From Sorangium aterium (lineage in GTDB: Bacteria > Myxococcota_A > Polyangia > Polyangiales > Polyangiaceae): a DNA stretch of 64,000 bases. Positions 9,146-17,847 of the stretch are shown one piece after another (within the stretch, counting starts at the first letter, position 1; every line of letters begins with the position of its first letter). The stretch covers positions 2,914,001 to 2,978,000 of the forward strand of contig NZ_JAQNDK010000001.1 of the NCBI RefSeq assembly GCF_028368935.1, written 5' to 3'. The notes beneath the pieces are model-generated. The model was given only the letters and a program-made list of their open reading frames with translations, had not been told where the DNA came from and did no database searches. The position numbers were made by a program, and so were the translations under genes.

Positions 9146-10132
9146 TCATTGCCCGGGCAGTGGCTCGCCGGTCTCATGGTACACGTTGCCGCGCACCTCG
9201 GCCTCGTCCTCGCAGTCGGTCCAGGGCCCATAGGCGCCGACCGTGGGGTAGAACAACGTGCTGAAGTGGTTGTCGACAACTCGGCAGTTGGTGCCCTGCC
9301 CGTTCTGCTGGCAGTAAAGGGTGTAGGCCCCACCGGCCATCAGGTTCTTTTCGATGATGACGTTCGAGAGAACGCCCGCCGAGACGTCTGGACTAATGAT
9401 CGCCGAGGTGCCGTCGTTCGCATAGATCGTGTTGTGCCGCAGCGTCACGTCGTGCCCGACATGCGTGATTTGCGCGCCGTCGGTGTGGGCCTCGGCGCTT
9501 TGGTAGAGGTCGTGGACGAAGCTGTCTTCGATCAACACGTCCCCGTCGAGGTCGAACCCGTTCTCGCAGCCGTGAATGTCGACCCGACGAACGGTGAAAT
9601 TCGTATCCGCCACGGCCGTGCCGCTGGTGCCCTGACAGTCGATCTCGGAATCCTCGATCAAGAGCCCCGTCCCCGTGTACGCGCCGCCGAAGCTGCTGAC
9701 GACAACGAAGCTCGGGCAGCTCACCCTCGAGTTCCGGATGACGACCCCCGGGGCGTTGACGCTGACGCAACCACGAATGTCTTTGCCGTCGATCACGGTG
9801 TTTGCATCCGTGATGTTCAAGTCGCCCTCCATGACGGTCAGCGACGTGCCAGCGGGGACGCCGGTGCAGTCCGCATCGGGATAGGCGGGGAGCGGACAGG
9901 CGGTGTGTCCGCCGCCTCCGCCCGCCGCACCGCCTCCCGGGTCGCCGCCCCCCGCTGCCCCCACGGCGCCCGTGCCGGACTCGCCGGCGCCTGAACCGCT
10001 GACAGCCTCGGTCCCGGCGCCGCTTGCGCCGGAACCGCCCGGTCCGGCGCCGCCGGTAGCGCCGTCGCCTTGCGAGGAACACCCGGCCGCCAAGACAACC
10101 ACGAGGGCTGCTTGCAGGATTTGATAGCGCAT
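9146..10132 (-). CDS. Secreted lipoprotein with right-handed beta-helix domain
   Basis: A 328-residue predicted lipoprotein. Residues 1-18 are a signal with lipobox LAAGC. Residues 19-75 are a Gly/Ser/Ala-rich linker typical of myxobacterial surface proteins. Residues 78-328 carry parallel beta-helix rungs of about 20-25 residues, visible as repeated N-x-I/V patterns: VIDGKDIRGC, VVIRNSRVSC, LLIEDSEIDC, FTVRRVDIHGCENGF, VLIEDSFVHDLY, VTLRHNTIYAND, VIIEKNLMAGG. Asp and Asn turns and paired cysteines suggest a rigid extracellular helix, as in polysaccharide lyases or carbohydrate-binding beta-helices. A catalytic set cannot be assigned. The ATG has weak upstream purines. It stands alone after the PP2C remnant. 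Confidence 0.75.
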   Translation of the reverse strand: MRYQILQAALVVVLAAGCSSQGDGATGGAGPGGSGASGAGTEAVSGSGAGESGTGAVGAAGGGDPGGGAAGGGGGHTACPLPAYPDADCTGVPAGTSLTVMEGDLNITDANTVIDGKDIRGCVSVNAPGVVIRNSRVSCPSFVVVSSFGGAYTGTGLLIEDSEIDCQGTSGTAVADTNFTVRRVDIHGCENGFDLDGDVLIEDSFVHDLYQSAEAHTDGAQITHVGHDVTLRHNTIYANDGTSAIISPDVSAGVLSNVIIEKNLMAGGAYTLYCQQNGQGTNCRVVDNHFSTLFYPTVGAYGPWTDCEDEAEVRGNVYHETGEPLPGQ

Positions 10133-10259
10133 GAAAGATCGTTTCGCCTGAATCCATCTTCGACGGCCAGCGAATCCTCGGACGGCGGGCGAGCAGACCT
10201 GCCGCCGCGAAGCCGTGGGCTCCGGCTGCCTCGTGCTGCACGCGGACGTGTGAGTGATC

Positions 10260-13200
10260 TCAGCGCGCGGGCCGGAGCCCCTCGCCCCTCCTTGGAATCG
10301 CCGAGCCCGAAAGTGCGCGCGCGATACCCGCCCGAAGCGTCGACAGCGTCGTCATCGCTTGGAGATCCACGCCGAGCTCCACCATCGTCCGCGCCACATC
10401 GGGTCGTATGCCGGTGAACAGCGGCTCGGTGCCGAGCAGACGCAGCGCGTTCGCCACCGACACGAGCGCGGCCACGACGTTCGTGTCCACGTACCGCATC
10501 CCGGTGATGTCCAGGATCAGCACCCGCGCGCCGGTCTGCTGCGCCCCCGCGAGCGCCACCTCCATGATCTGCGCCGCCCGCTCCGCCTCCACCGTGCCGA
10601 TGATCGGCATCACCAGCACGTCCTCGCTGATCGGCATCAGCGGCGCCATGAGCTCCAGGAGTCGGGCCTTCTGCGCCTCCACCACCTGCTCCCGGAGCGC
10701 GGCGCGCTCCGTCTCGGCGCGCAGCCGGTCTTCGAGCTCGCGCGCGAGCTCGGCATTCGAGCGCTCGAGCTCGCGTGTCCGCTGCTCGACTTCCCGCTCG
10801 AGCCGGGCGTTCGCCAGGTGGGCTTCCTCGTTTGCCGCTTGGATTCCTTCAAGAAGCAGCGCGTTCTCGATGGCGATCGATGCCTGCGACGAGAGGAGCC
10901 CGAGGAGCTCCACCCGCACTGCAGTGAACACCCCCGCGGTCGCGTTGTTCTCGAGATACAGCATCCCTGCCGTGCGCCCCTGACTGCTCACCGGCATGCA
11001 GAGGATCGAGCGCGTCCTCCGCTCCGCGAGGTACGGGTCCGACGCGAAGCGCGAGTCGCCCGGCGCGTCGTCGAGCACCAGCGCCTCGCGCGTGCGCCAC
11101 GCGTAGAGCACCGCCTGCTGCGCGAGCTCCGGGTCGTCCTCGAGCGGCCGCCTCTGCCCCACCTCGATCGACTCGGGCGAGGCCCGGAAGGCCGCTTCGA
11201 CGAAGAGCCGGTCGTCACGCGAGAGGAGCAGGATGCCTCGCTCCGCCCCCGAGTTCTCGAGCACGATCTGCATGAGGCGGCTCACCACCTGGGAGAGCAC
11301 GACCTCGCTCGCGATCATCTGCACCGCGCGCAGCACGAGCGCGGCGTCGCGCAGGCTCCCCATCGTGGCCCGACCGAGGAGCGTCGTCTGGGACGTCGCC
11401 GACTCCGACGTGCTGCTCTGCGAGCTGGCGTCGCGCGTGCTGAGACGCGCGGAGAGGCTGGGGAACTCGAAGAGAAGCGCCTCGGCCTTGGCCGTCGCGC
11501 CCCAGTGCAAGTAACCACGGAAGGCGTCGGAGAGGTACCCCTGGGCGGCGCGTTCGCGGCCGAGGGAGAGCAGGTACCGGCCGCACCGCTCGTTCGCGAT
11601 CGCCTCCTCCTGCGCGTACTCGTTCTCGCGCGCCAGCTCGACGGCGTGGTCGTACTGCTCCATCGCCTCCCAGCGCTCGCCCCGCAGCACGCAGAGCTCC
11701 GCGTCGAGGAGCGCGACCTTGTGCTGGAAGTTGCTCGGACAGCTCCGGGCGAGCGCCTCGAGCTGGACCCTCAGCGGCATGATGGCGGCCTCGTGCTCCT
11801 TCCGCGCCTCGCGATCCGCGGCCTCGCGCGCGAGCCCAGCCCGCGCCAAGGCCTCGAGGAAGGCCGCGTTCACCGGCCAGTAGATGCCCTTCACGTCCTC
11901 GGCGAACCGCGCCGCGTCCGCAGCCGCCTCGAGCGCGGCTTCGTGCTCGCCGTAGAGCACGTGCAGGAAGAGCAGGTACACATGCTTGTAATAGAAGACG
12001 ATCGCGTGCTCCTTCTCGTTGAGCGTCGCGAGCTCCTCGCTGAGCACCACGCCGTCGCTGTCCAGGCTCGTCCGGCCCCGGGTCGGCCCGGTCAGACAGG
12101 CGACGAGCTGCCGCGACACGGTGACGGCCGCGATCGCGACCGGGTCCTTCGTTCGTCGCGCCAGGACGGCGGACCGGTCGGCCTCGGCCTTGACCTCCTC
12201 GAGCGGAACGCCCGCGCCGATGAGCCACTGCAGCAGGCAGTAGCCCAGGTTGATGGCGAGGTAGAGGTTGTCCCCGGCCTCCAGCGCGGCGTCTCGCGAC
12301 CGTATCGCATGATCGACCGCGTTGCGGAGCGGCTCACACACGTAGAGCGCGGTGGCCCACGTGACGTGCACGCGCGCGGCGATGGTCGGGCTCTTCCATC
12401 GCTCACACAGCGAGACCGCGACCCGGCCGAACGCGTGCCCCTCGGCGTGCCGCCCCATCATCACGCATAGGATGAGGCTGTAGCCTGCGTACGGAAGCGC
12501 GCTGGTCTCGGACTGGCCACGCGCGAGCGAGCGGCGCACTTGCTCGACGATCACCAGCCCGAACAGCGCCTTGCTCACGAAGTACACGGGCAGCCAGATC
12601 TCCGCCATCAGCGTGAAGATCTGCCGATCCTCCGGATCCTCGGTCACCGGAGCGTGGGCGAGCGCCTCGATGGAGCGGCCCGCGAGCAATCGATCCACGT
12701 CCCCCACGCCTTCCATGAAGGCCGCCTGCTGCGCAGCCGGATCCTCGGGCATCGTCACGCCGAGCTCCGCGAGCCCTGAGAGCCCCGCGCGCACCGCCTC
12801 GGCAAACCGACCCCGCGTGGTCAGGGCCCGGGCTCGGACGCTGTGCACGCTCGCGCGCTCGGTCGCGCTCTCCGCCCGCGCGAGCGCGGTGGCCGTGAGC
12901 GCCTCCTCCTCCTCGAACGCGCCGATGAGGTATTCGGCCTCGGCCCCCTCCAGCCAGAGCGCGAAGCACGCCTTGTGATCGCGCGAAAACCCCTTCTCCG
13001 ACGCGAGCGCCCGGCCCGCCGCGAAGAGGCTCGCCGCCGCCTCGAAGGCCGTGGCGGCCATGGCCCGCCGGCCGGCGCGCAGATCGAGCCGTGCGACGTC
13101 CATGCGCTCGGTCTCATCCGTGATTTCCCGCGCGCCCAGGTTCAGGTGGCGCACGACCTCGAGCAGGTCCTCGTCCGGCACCTGCCCGCTCACATCCGAG

Positions 13201-15410
13201 GCGCCGCCGGACAAGCCGGCTGTGCCCCGGGCACCGCCGCCCCGCGCCACGAGCAGCCGACCGATGGCGAGGTGCACCGCCGGCCGCTCCGCCTCGGGCA
13301 CGAGCGCGTAGCAGGCCTCTTTCACCCGGTCGTGCAGGAAGCGGTACGGGACCGCGACGTCCATCGGCTCGAGCGCGTCCCCGGCCCCTTCGAGGAGCCG
13401 GTAGTTGCCGCCGAGCGGCTGGACCAGCCCCTCGCGCAGCGCCTCGCGCAGATCCGCGGCGACGGCCCCGGGCGATTTCTCGACGATCGTCGCGAGCGTG
13501 CGGAGCTCGAACGACGGGCCGATGCACGACGCGCACATCAGGGCGCGTCGCGTCGCGGGCGCGAGCCGCTCGACCTTGCGCGCCATCAGCGCGAGCACGT
13601 TGTCGGTGACTATCGCGCCCTTGACGCGCGTGAGGTCCCAGACGAACCCGCGCGCCTCGGGGTCGAAGCGGAGCTGCCCGTCGCTCTCGAGCTCACGCAA
13701 GAACTGGCCGAGGAAGAGCGGATTCGAGTGCGTCTTGTCCCGGATCAGGGCCGCGAGCGGCTCGGCTCGCTCGCGGTCCGCGTGCAGCGCCTCGGCCACG
13801 ATCGCCGTCACCGCCGCGGGCGGCAGCGGCCCCAGCGTGAGCTTGATTGGCTCGATCCCCGCCTCGCGCAGCGTGCCTATCGTCGCGGTGAGCGGGTGCG
13901 CGGCGTCCACCTCCTCGTCGCGGTAGGCGCCGACCACGCACAGGTGGTGCGCATCCATATCCATGAGCAGGCGGCCGAGCAGGTCGAGCGACGCCAGGTC
14001 CGCCCACTGCAGGTCGTCGAAGAACACGACCAGCGGGGCGTCCTCACGCGAAAAGACGGACAGGAAGCGCCGGATCAGGAGCGCCAGGCGGTTCTTCGCC
14101 TCGCTCGCACTGGTCGTCGGCAGCTCCGGCTGCGGCCCGATCACGAGCTCGAGATCCGGGCAGAGGTCGGTCACGACCCGCCCGTACTGGCCGAGCGCGG
14201 CCTGGATGGCGTGCTTCTTCGCCAGGAGGGTGTCGGGCGGCTCGGCCAACGCTTGCCGCACGAGCGCGCGGATCACCTGCGAGAAGGCCGAGAGCGGCAT
14301 GCTCCTCGCCATCGCGTCGAATTTGCCGGGGGCGAAGTACGCTTCGCGCGCCTGGGTCGCACAGAGCTCGCGCACGAGCGCCGACTTGCCGATGCCGGGC
14401 GGTCCCATCACGAGCGAAAGGGTGGCCGCGCCGGATCGCGCTCGATCGAGCGCGGCCTTGAGCGCGCCGAGCTCGGCCTCGCGACCCACGAGCCGATCGG
14501 GCAACACGACGTCCTCCACCAGGTCGTCCCGACCCAGCGGGAACGGCTCCACGGTCCCGCTCGCATCGAGCCGCCGCTGGCACTCTTCCAGATCCGAAAG
14601 GAGGCCCCTCGCGCTCTGGTAGCGATCTTCCGGGGCCTTCGCCAGCAGCCTCATCACGACGTCGGACAGGCCGCGCGGCACGTCCTTGACGACCGCGTGC
14701 GGCGGCGCCGGCACCCGCGTCAGGTGCGCGTGAATCGCCTCCGTCGCGTCCGCGGCCTGGAACGGCGTGGCCCCGGTCAGCATGTGGTAGATCGTCACGC
14801 CGAGCGCATACAGATCCGAGCGCCGGTCGACAGGTCGATTCATCCGACCCGTCTGCTCCGGCGCGATGTACGCAGGCGTCCCCTCCAGCCCCTCCATCGC
14901 CGAAGCCTCCTGCGTCTCCTGGGCCAGGCGGGCGGCGATGCCGAAATCGATCAGGCGCGGCGAGAGCGTCCCCTCGTCGATCATCACGTTGCGCGGCTTG
15001 ATGTCCTTGTGGATGATATGACGCTGGTGGAGCGCGTCGAGCGTGCCCACGAGCGGCGCCACGATGCGCAGCGTCGTCTTCGCCTCGAGCCGCCCGCGCC
15101 TCGCGATCAAATCGGCGAGGCTTGTCGGGCCGAGGTCCTCGAGCACGAGCGCGAGACCGCGGCCATGCGGGAGGAGATCGAGCGCCTGCGGGACACCCGG
15201 CATGGCGAGATCGCGCAAGATCGCGTGCTCTCGCCGGAGCCGGGCGAGCTGGCGGAAGGTCGGGTAATCGCTTTGTGTGACCTTGACGGCGACGGGCGCG
15301 CCGTCTCCTCGACGACGGCCTCGATACAGAGCCGTTTCCATCCCTTGATGGACGAGCACATGCAGCGTGATCCCTGAAACCTCGATGGATTCTCCATTCC
15401 TTGAGGGCAT
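10260..15410 (-). CDS. Giant Ser/Thr kinase - AAA ATPase - GAF - STAS regulator
   Basis: A 1716-residue cytoplasmic signalling protein. Residues 1-290 are a Ser/Thr kinase domain: VAVK Lys43, catalytic loop HKDIKPRN (Asp136; HKD replaces the usual HRD), DFG at 155-157 and GTPAYIAPEQ. Residues 305-600 are an NTPase of the PknK/predicted-ATPase type with Walker A GPPGIGKS (336-343) and Walker B LVVFFDDLQWAD (about 461-472). Residues 600-1340 are TPR-like helical repeats. A GAF domain follows at about 1355-1510, then a coiled coil (about 1517-1577), then an RsbR-like STAS domain (about 1590-1707) with a DITG loop. The whole suggests a kinase whose output is sent to a partner-switching stressosome. 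The ATG at 15408-15410 is chosen because the kinase fold begins ten residues later; an upstream extension reads Arg-rich nonsense. It is divergent from the hydantoinase operon. Confidence 0.85.
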   Translation of the reverse strand: MPSRNGESIEVSGITLHVLVHQGMETALYRGRRRGDGAPVAVKVTQSDYPTFRQLARLRREHAILRDLAMPGVPQALDLLPHGRGLALVLEDLGPTSLADLIARRGRLEAKTTLRIVAPLVGTLDALHQRHIIHKDIKPRNVMIDEGTLSPRLIDFGIAARLAQETQEASAMEGLEGTPAYIAPEQTGRMNRPVDRRSDLYALGVTIYHMLTGATPFQAADATEAIHAHLTRVPAPPHAVVKDVPRGLSDVVMRLLAKAPEDRYQSARGLLSDLEECQRRLDASGTVEPFPLGRDDLVEDVVLPDRLVGREAELGALKAALDRARSGAATLSLVMGPPGIGKSALVRELCATQAREAYFAPGKFDAMARSMPLSAFSQVIRALVRQALAEPPDTLLAKKHAIQAALGQYGRVVTDLCPDLELVIGPQPELPTTSASEAKNRLALLIRRFLSVFSREDAPLVVFFDDLQWADLASLDLLGRLLMDMDAHHLCVVGAYRDEEVDAAHPLTATIGTLREAGIEPIKLTLGPLPPAAVTAIVAEALHADRERAEPLAALIRDKTHSNPLFLGQFLRELESDGQLRFDPEARGFVWDLTRVKGAIVTDNVLALMARKVERLAPATRRALMCASCIGPSFELRTLATIVEKSPGAVAADLREALREGLVQPLGGNYRLLEGAGDALEPMDVAVPYRFLHDRVKEACYALVPEAERPAVHLAIGRLLVARGGGARGTAGLSGGASDVSGQVPDEDLLEVVRHLNLGAREITDETERMDVARLDLRAGRRAMAATAFEAAASLFAAGRALASEKGFSRDHKACFALWLEGAEAEYLIGAFEEEEALTATALARAESATERASVHSVRARALTTRGRFAEAVRAGLSGLAELGVTMPEDPAAQQAAFMEGVGDVDRLLAGRSIEALAHAPVTEDPEDRQIFTLMAEIWLPVYFVSKALFGLVIVEQVRRSLARGQSETSALPYAGYSLILCVMMGRHAEGHAFGRVAVSLCERWKSPTIAARVHVTWATALYVCEPLRNAVDHAIRSRDAALEAGDNLYLAINLGYCLLQWLIGAGVPLEEVKAEADRSAVLARRTKDPVAIAAVTVSRQLVACLTGPTRGRTSLDSDGVVLSEELATLNEKEHAIVFYYKHVYLLFLHVLYGEHEAALEAAADAARFAEDVKGIYWPVNAAFLEALARAGLAREAADREARKEHEAAIMPLRVQLEALARSCPSNFQHKVALLDAELCVLRGERWEAMEQYDHAVELARENEYAQEEAIANERCGRYLLSLGRERAAQGYLSDAFRGYLHWGATAKAEALLFEFPSLSARLSTRDASSQSSTSESATSQTTLLGRATMGSLRDAALVLRAVQMIASEVVLSQVVSRLMQIVLENSGAERGILLLSRDDRLFVEAAFRASPESIEVGQRRPLEDDPELAQQAVLYAWRTREALVLDDAPGDSRFASDPYLAERRTRSILCMPVSSQGRTAGMLYLENNATAGVFTAVRVELLGLLSSQASIAIENALLLEGIQAANEEAHLANARLEREVEQRTRELERSNAELARELEDRLRAETERAALREQVVEAQKARLLELMAPLMPISEDVLVMPIIGTVEAERAAQIMEVALAGAQQTGARVLILDITGMRYVDTNVVAALVSVANALRLLGTEPLFTGIRPDVARTMVELGVDLQAMTTLSTLRAGIARALSGSAIPRRGEGLRPAR

Positions 15411-15748
15411 GTCGAGGTCGTATCCGGGATTCGGAAGAAACGCCACGGCTCTGTTGGTGGACCATCCCACAGAACAACGACTCTCGGGAATACGGATTGC
15501 AATCCGTTTGCCGCGCAGGCAAGCAGCGCAGCGGGCTGAGGCGATGAATGCCCGGAGCCTCCACCGGCCGCGCCTGGCGGGCCTGCACGAGCCCCACTGT
15601 TGACAGGGGCGCGCCAGGAGCACAGGGATCCATCCGAGCCGGAACCGCTGCGTCGCCCCGGCGCCCCGGACCAGGCGATCTCATGAGACCGCGCTGCCTC
15701 TGGCTGCCCGGCCCCTGCCTTGGCCGGCCGGCCCAGGAAGGCGTGTAC
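15411..15748. promoter_or_regulatory. Divergent control region with a 16-bp palindrome
   Basis: The 338-bp gap separates the giant kinase gene (minus) from the hydantoinase operon (plus). It contains the perfect palindrome ACGGATTGCAATCCGT at 15492-15507, 82 bases before the kinase start and 242 before the first hydantoinase gene, a plausible operator for a dimeric repressor or activator. A TTGACA-like hexamer occurs at 15600-15605 but lacks a clear -10 partner. Confidence 0.45.
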
Positions 15749-17812
15749 ATGCGTGTTGCCAGCGACATCGGCGGAACGTTCACCGACCTCGTAGCCTTCG
15801 ATGAGGACACAGGAGAGCTCTCGCTGGCCAAGGTCCCCACCACACCGGACGATCTCACGCGCGGTGTTCTGGAGACCCTCGATCCAGCACGGATCGAGGC
15901 CGCCCGGATAGGGGCTTTCATCCACGGCACCACCCTGATCATCAACGCCCTCACCGAGCGCGAAGGTGCGCGCACCGGGCTGCTCACGACGCGGGGCTTT
16001 CGCGACGTGCTGGAGATCGGCCGGGCCAACCGGCCGGACATCTACAACTTCTCCTTCCGCAAGCCCGAGCCCTTCGTCCCCCGAGATCTCCGCCTCGAGG
16101 TCACGGAGCGGATGGACCACAAGGGCGAGGTGCTCACGCCACTCGACGAGGACAGCGTCCGGCGCGGCGTCCGCGCGCTCCTCGACGGGGGCGCCCGCGC
16201 AATCGCCATCTGCTTCTTGCACGCCTATCGGAATCCGGCCCACGAGCGCCGCGCCGCCGAGATCGCACGGGCGGAGGCCCCCGCCACACCGGTGAGCGCG
16301 TCATCCGAGATCACGCGGGAGTGGCGCGAGTACGAACGCACGAGCACAGCAGTGCTGAACGCCTATGTCCAGCCGCTCGCCGCCGCCTACCTGAGCAGCT
16401 TGGAGAGCAGCCTGACTGGGCTCGGCGCGGCGGGCACATCGCTCCATGTCATGCAGTCGAGCGGCGGCATCACCACGTTTCCCGAGGCGCGTGCCGCGCC
16501 CATCCGCCTCGTCGAGTCCGGGCCTGCGGGCAGCGTCCTCGGCGCCATCGCCCTCGGGCAGCTCCTCGGGGAGCGCGACATCATCTCCCTCGACATCGGG
16601 GGCACGACCGCCAAGTGCGCTGTCCTCCAGGGCGGAGAGGCGCGCGTCACCACCGAGTACAAGGTGGAGTGGACCCCGACGTCCCCCGGATACCCCCTCA
16701 TGATCCCGGTGGTCGATATCGCGGAGATCGGCGCTGGCGGCGGCTCCATCGCCCGCATCGACGACGCCGGACGGCTGGAGGTCGGCCCGCGGTCCGCAGG
16801 CGCCATGCCGGGGCCGGCCTGCTACGGTCGAGGAGGAGAGGAGCCGACCACCACCGACGCGAACCTCCTTTGCGGCCGCATCAACCCCGCGTACTTCCTC
16901 GGCGGCCGCATCCCGCTCGACGTGCAGGCCGCCCGCAGGGCGATCCGCCGCATCGCCGCGCCCTGCGGCGTCACTGAGCCCGAGGCCGCCCGCGGGATCC
17001 TCCGCCTCGCGAACGCGATCACGGAGAGCTTGCTCAGGCGCGTGACCCTCCGCCGTGGGCACGATCCGCGGGAGTTTGCGCTTGTCGCCTTCGGAGGCGG
17101 CGGATCCATGCACGCCTCGGCCCTGGCGCGCAGCCTCCGGATCCGGAGGGTCGTCATCCCTGTCGCGCCGGCGCATTTCTCGGCTTGGGGCATGCTCATG
17201 GCCGATGTGCGGGCCGACATCGTCCGCACCGCGATGGTGCGCGCCGAGCCGTCGCAGGCGACCGCGCTTGACGCGCTCCTCCGAGAGATCGAGCACGAGA
17301 GCAGCGCCCGCGTCTGCCGAGGAGGGCTCGACCCGGCCCGCGTCTCCACGCGCCGCTTCGCCGAGCTCCGTTATGCAGGCCAGGAGCATACGGTCAAGGT
17401 CCCCCTCCCCGCCGGCGCGCTGGACAGCACCGCCCTCGAAGAAACCCTCGAGCGCTTCCATGCGCTCCACGAGCAGCACTACACGTTCCGCCTGAACGCG
17501 GCCGTGGAGATCGTGAGCCTCCACGTCGCAGCCCTCGGCGCCGTGGACAGGCCGCGCCCGGCGCGGCTCGATCGCTCGCCGCCGGATCCCGCGCCCGCGC
17601 GCAAAGGCGCTCGCGCCGTCGACTTCGACGAGCTCGGCATCCTGCAGAGCCCTCTTTACGAGCGCGCTCGCCTGAGGCCCGGCATGCGCGTCGATGGACC
17701 GGCCGTCGTCGAGGAGCCGGCCGCGTCGACGATCCTGTTTCCAGGAGATCGCCTCACGGTGCACGAGCAGGGCAGCCTCCTCATCGACATCGACGCCCCC
17801 GCCGCCGGGTAA
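15749..17812 (+). CDS. hyuA: Hydantoinase/oxoprolinase family A subunit
   Basis: Predicted ATP-dependent cyclic-amide hydrolase subunit (687 residues), of the family that opens 5-oxoproline, hydantoins or caprolactam together with a B subunit. The actin-like ATPase fold shows the phosphate-1 loop VASDIGGTFTDLVAF (residues 3-17), HGTTLIINAL, the phosphate-2 strand ISLDIGGTTAKCAV, a VESGPAGSVLGA adenosine stretch, GAGGGSIARID and a C-terminal hydantoinase A domain ending in VEEPAASTILFPGD. The start at 15749 is set by AGGAAG seven bases upstream. An in-frame upstream extension is Arg/Pro-rich and unlikely. It heads a five-gene operon: B subunit 35 bp downstream, then a second A-like gene, a DUF917 gene and a permease. 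The exact substrate cannot be told from sequence. Confidence 0.9.
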   Translation: MRVASDIGGTFTDLVAFDEDTGELSLAKVPTTPDDLTRGVLETLDPARIEAARIGAFIHGTTLIINALTEREGARTGLLTTRGFRDVLEIGRANRPDIYNFSFRKPEPFVPRDLRLEVTERMDHKGEVLTPLDEDSVRRGVRALLDGGARAIAICFLHAYRNPAHERRAAEIARAEAPATPVSASSEITREWREYERTSTAVLNAYVQPLAAAYLSSLESSLTGLGAAGTSLHVMQSSGGITTFPEARAAPIRLVESGPAGSVLGAIALGQLLGERDIISLDIGGTTAKCAVLQGGEARVTTEYKVEWTPTSPGYPLMIPVVDIAEIGAGGGSIARIDDAGRLEVGPRSAGAMPGPACYGRGGEEPTTTDANLLCGRINPAYFLGGRIPLDVQAARRAIRRIAAPCGVTEPEAARGILRLANAITESLLRRVTLRRGHDPREFALVAFGGGGSMHASALARSLRIRRVVIPVAPAHFSAWGMLMADVRADIVRTAMVRAEPSQATALDALLREIEHESSARVCRGGLDPARVSTRRFAELRYAGQEHTVKVPLPAGALDSTALEETLERFHALHEQHYTFRLNAAVEIVSLHVAALGAVDRPRPARLDRSPPDPAPARKGARAVDFDELGILQSPLYERARLRPGMRVDGPAVVEEPAASTILFPGDRLTVHEQGSLLIDIDAPAAG

Positions 17813-17847
17813 GGCGCGCCCCGAACCCATGAGACGACGGAGCGGTC

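Noticed and set aside
15600-15605. TTGACA as the -35 box of the hydantoinase operon
   Set aside because: No -10 hexamer lies at 16-18 bp spacing; kept only as a note in the control-region entry.
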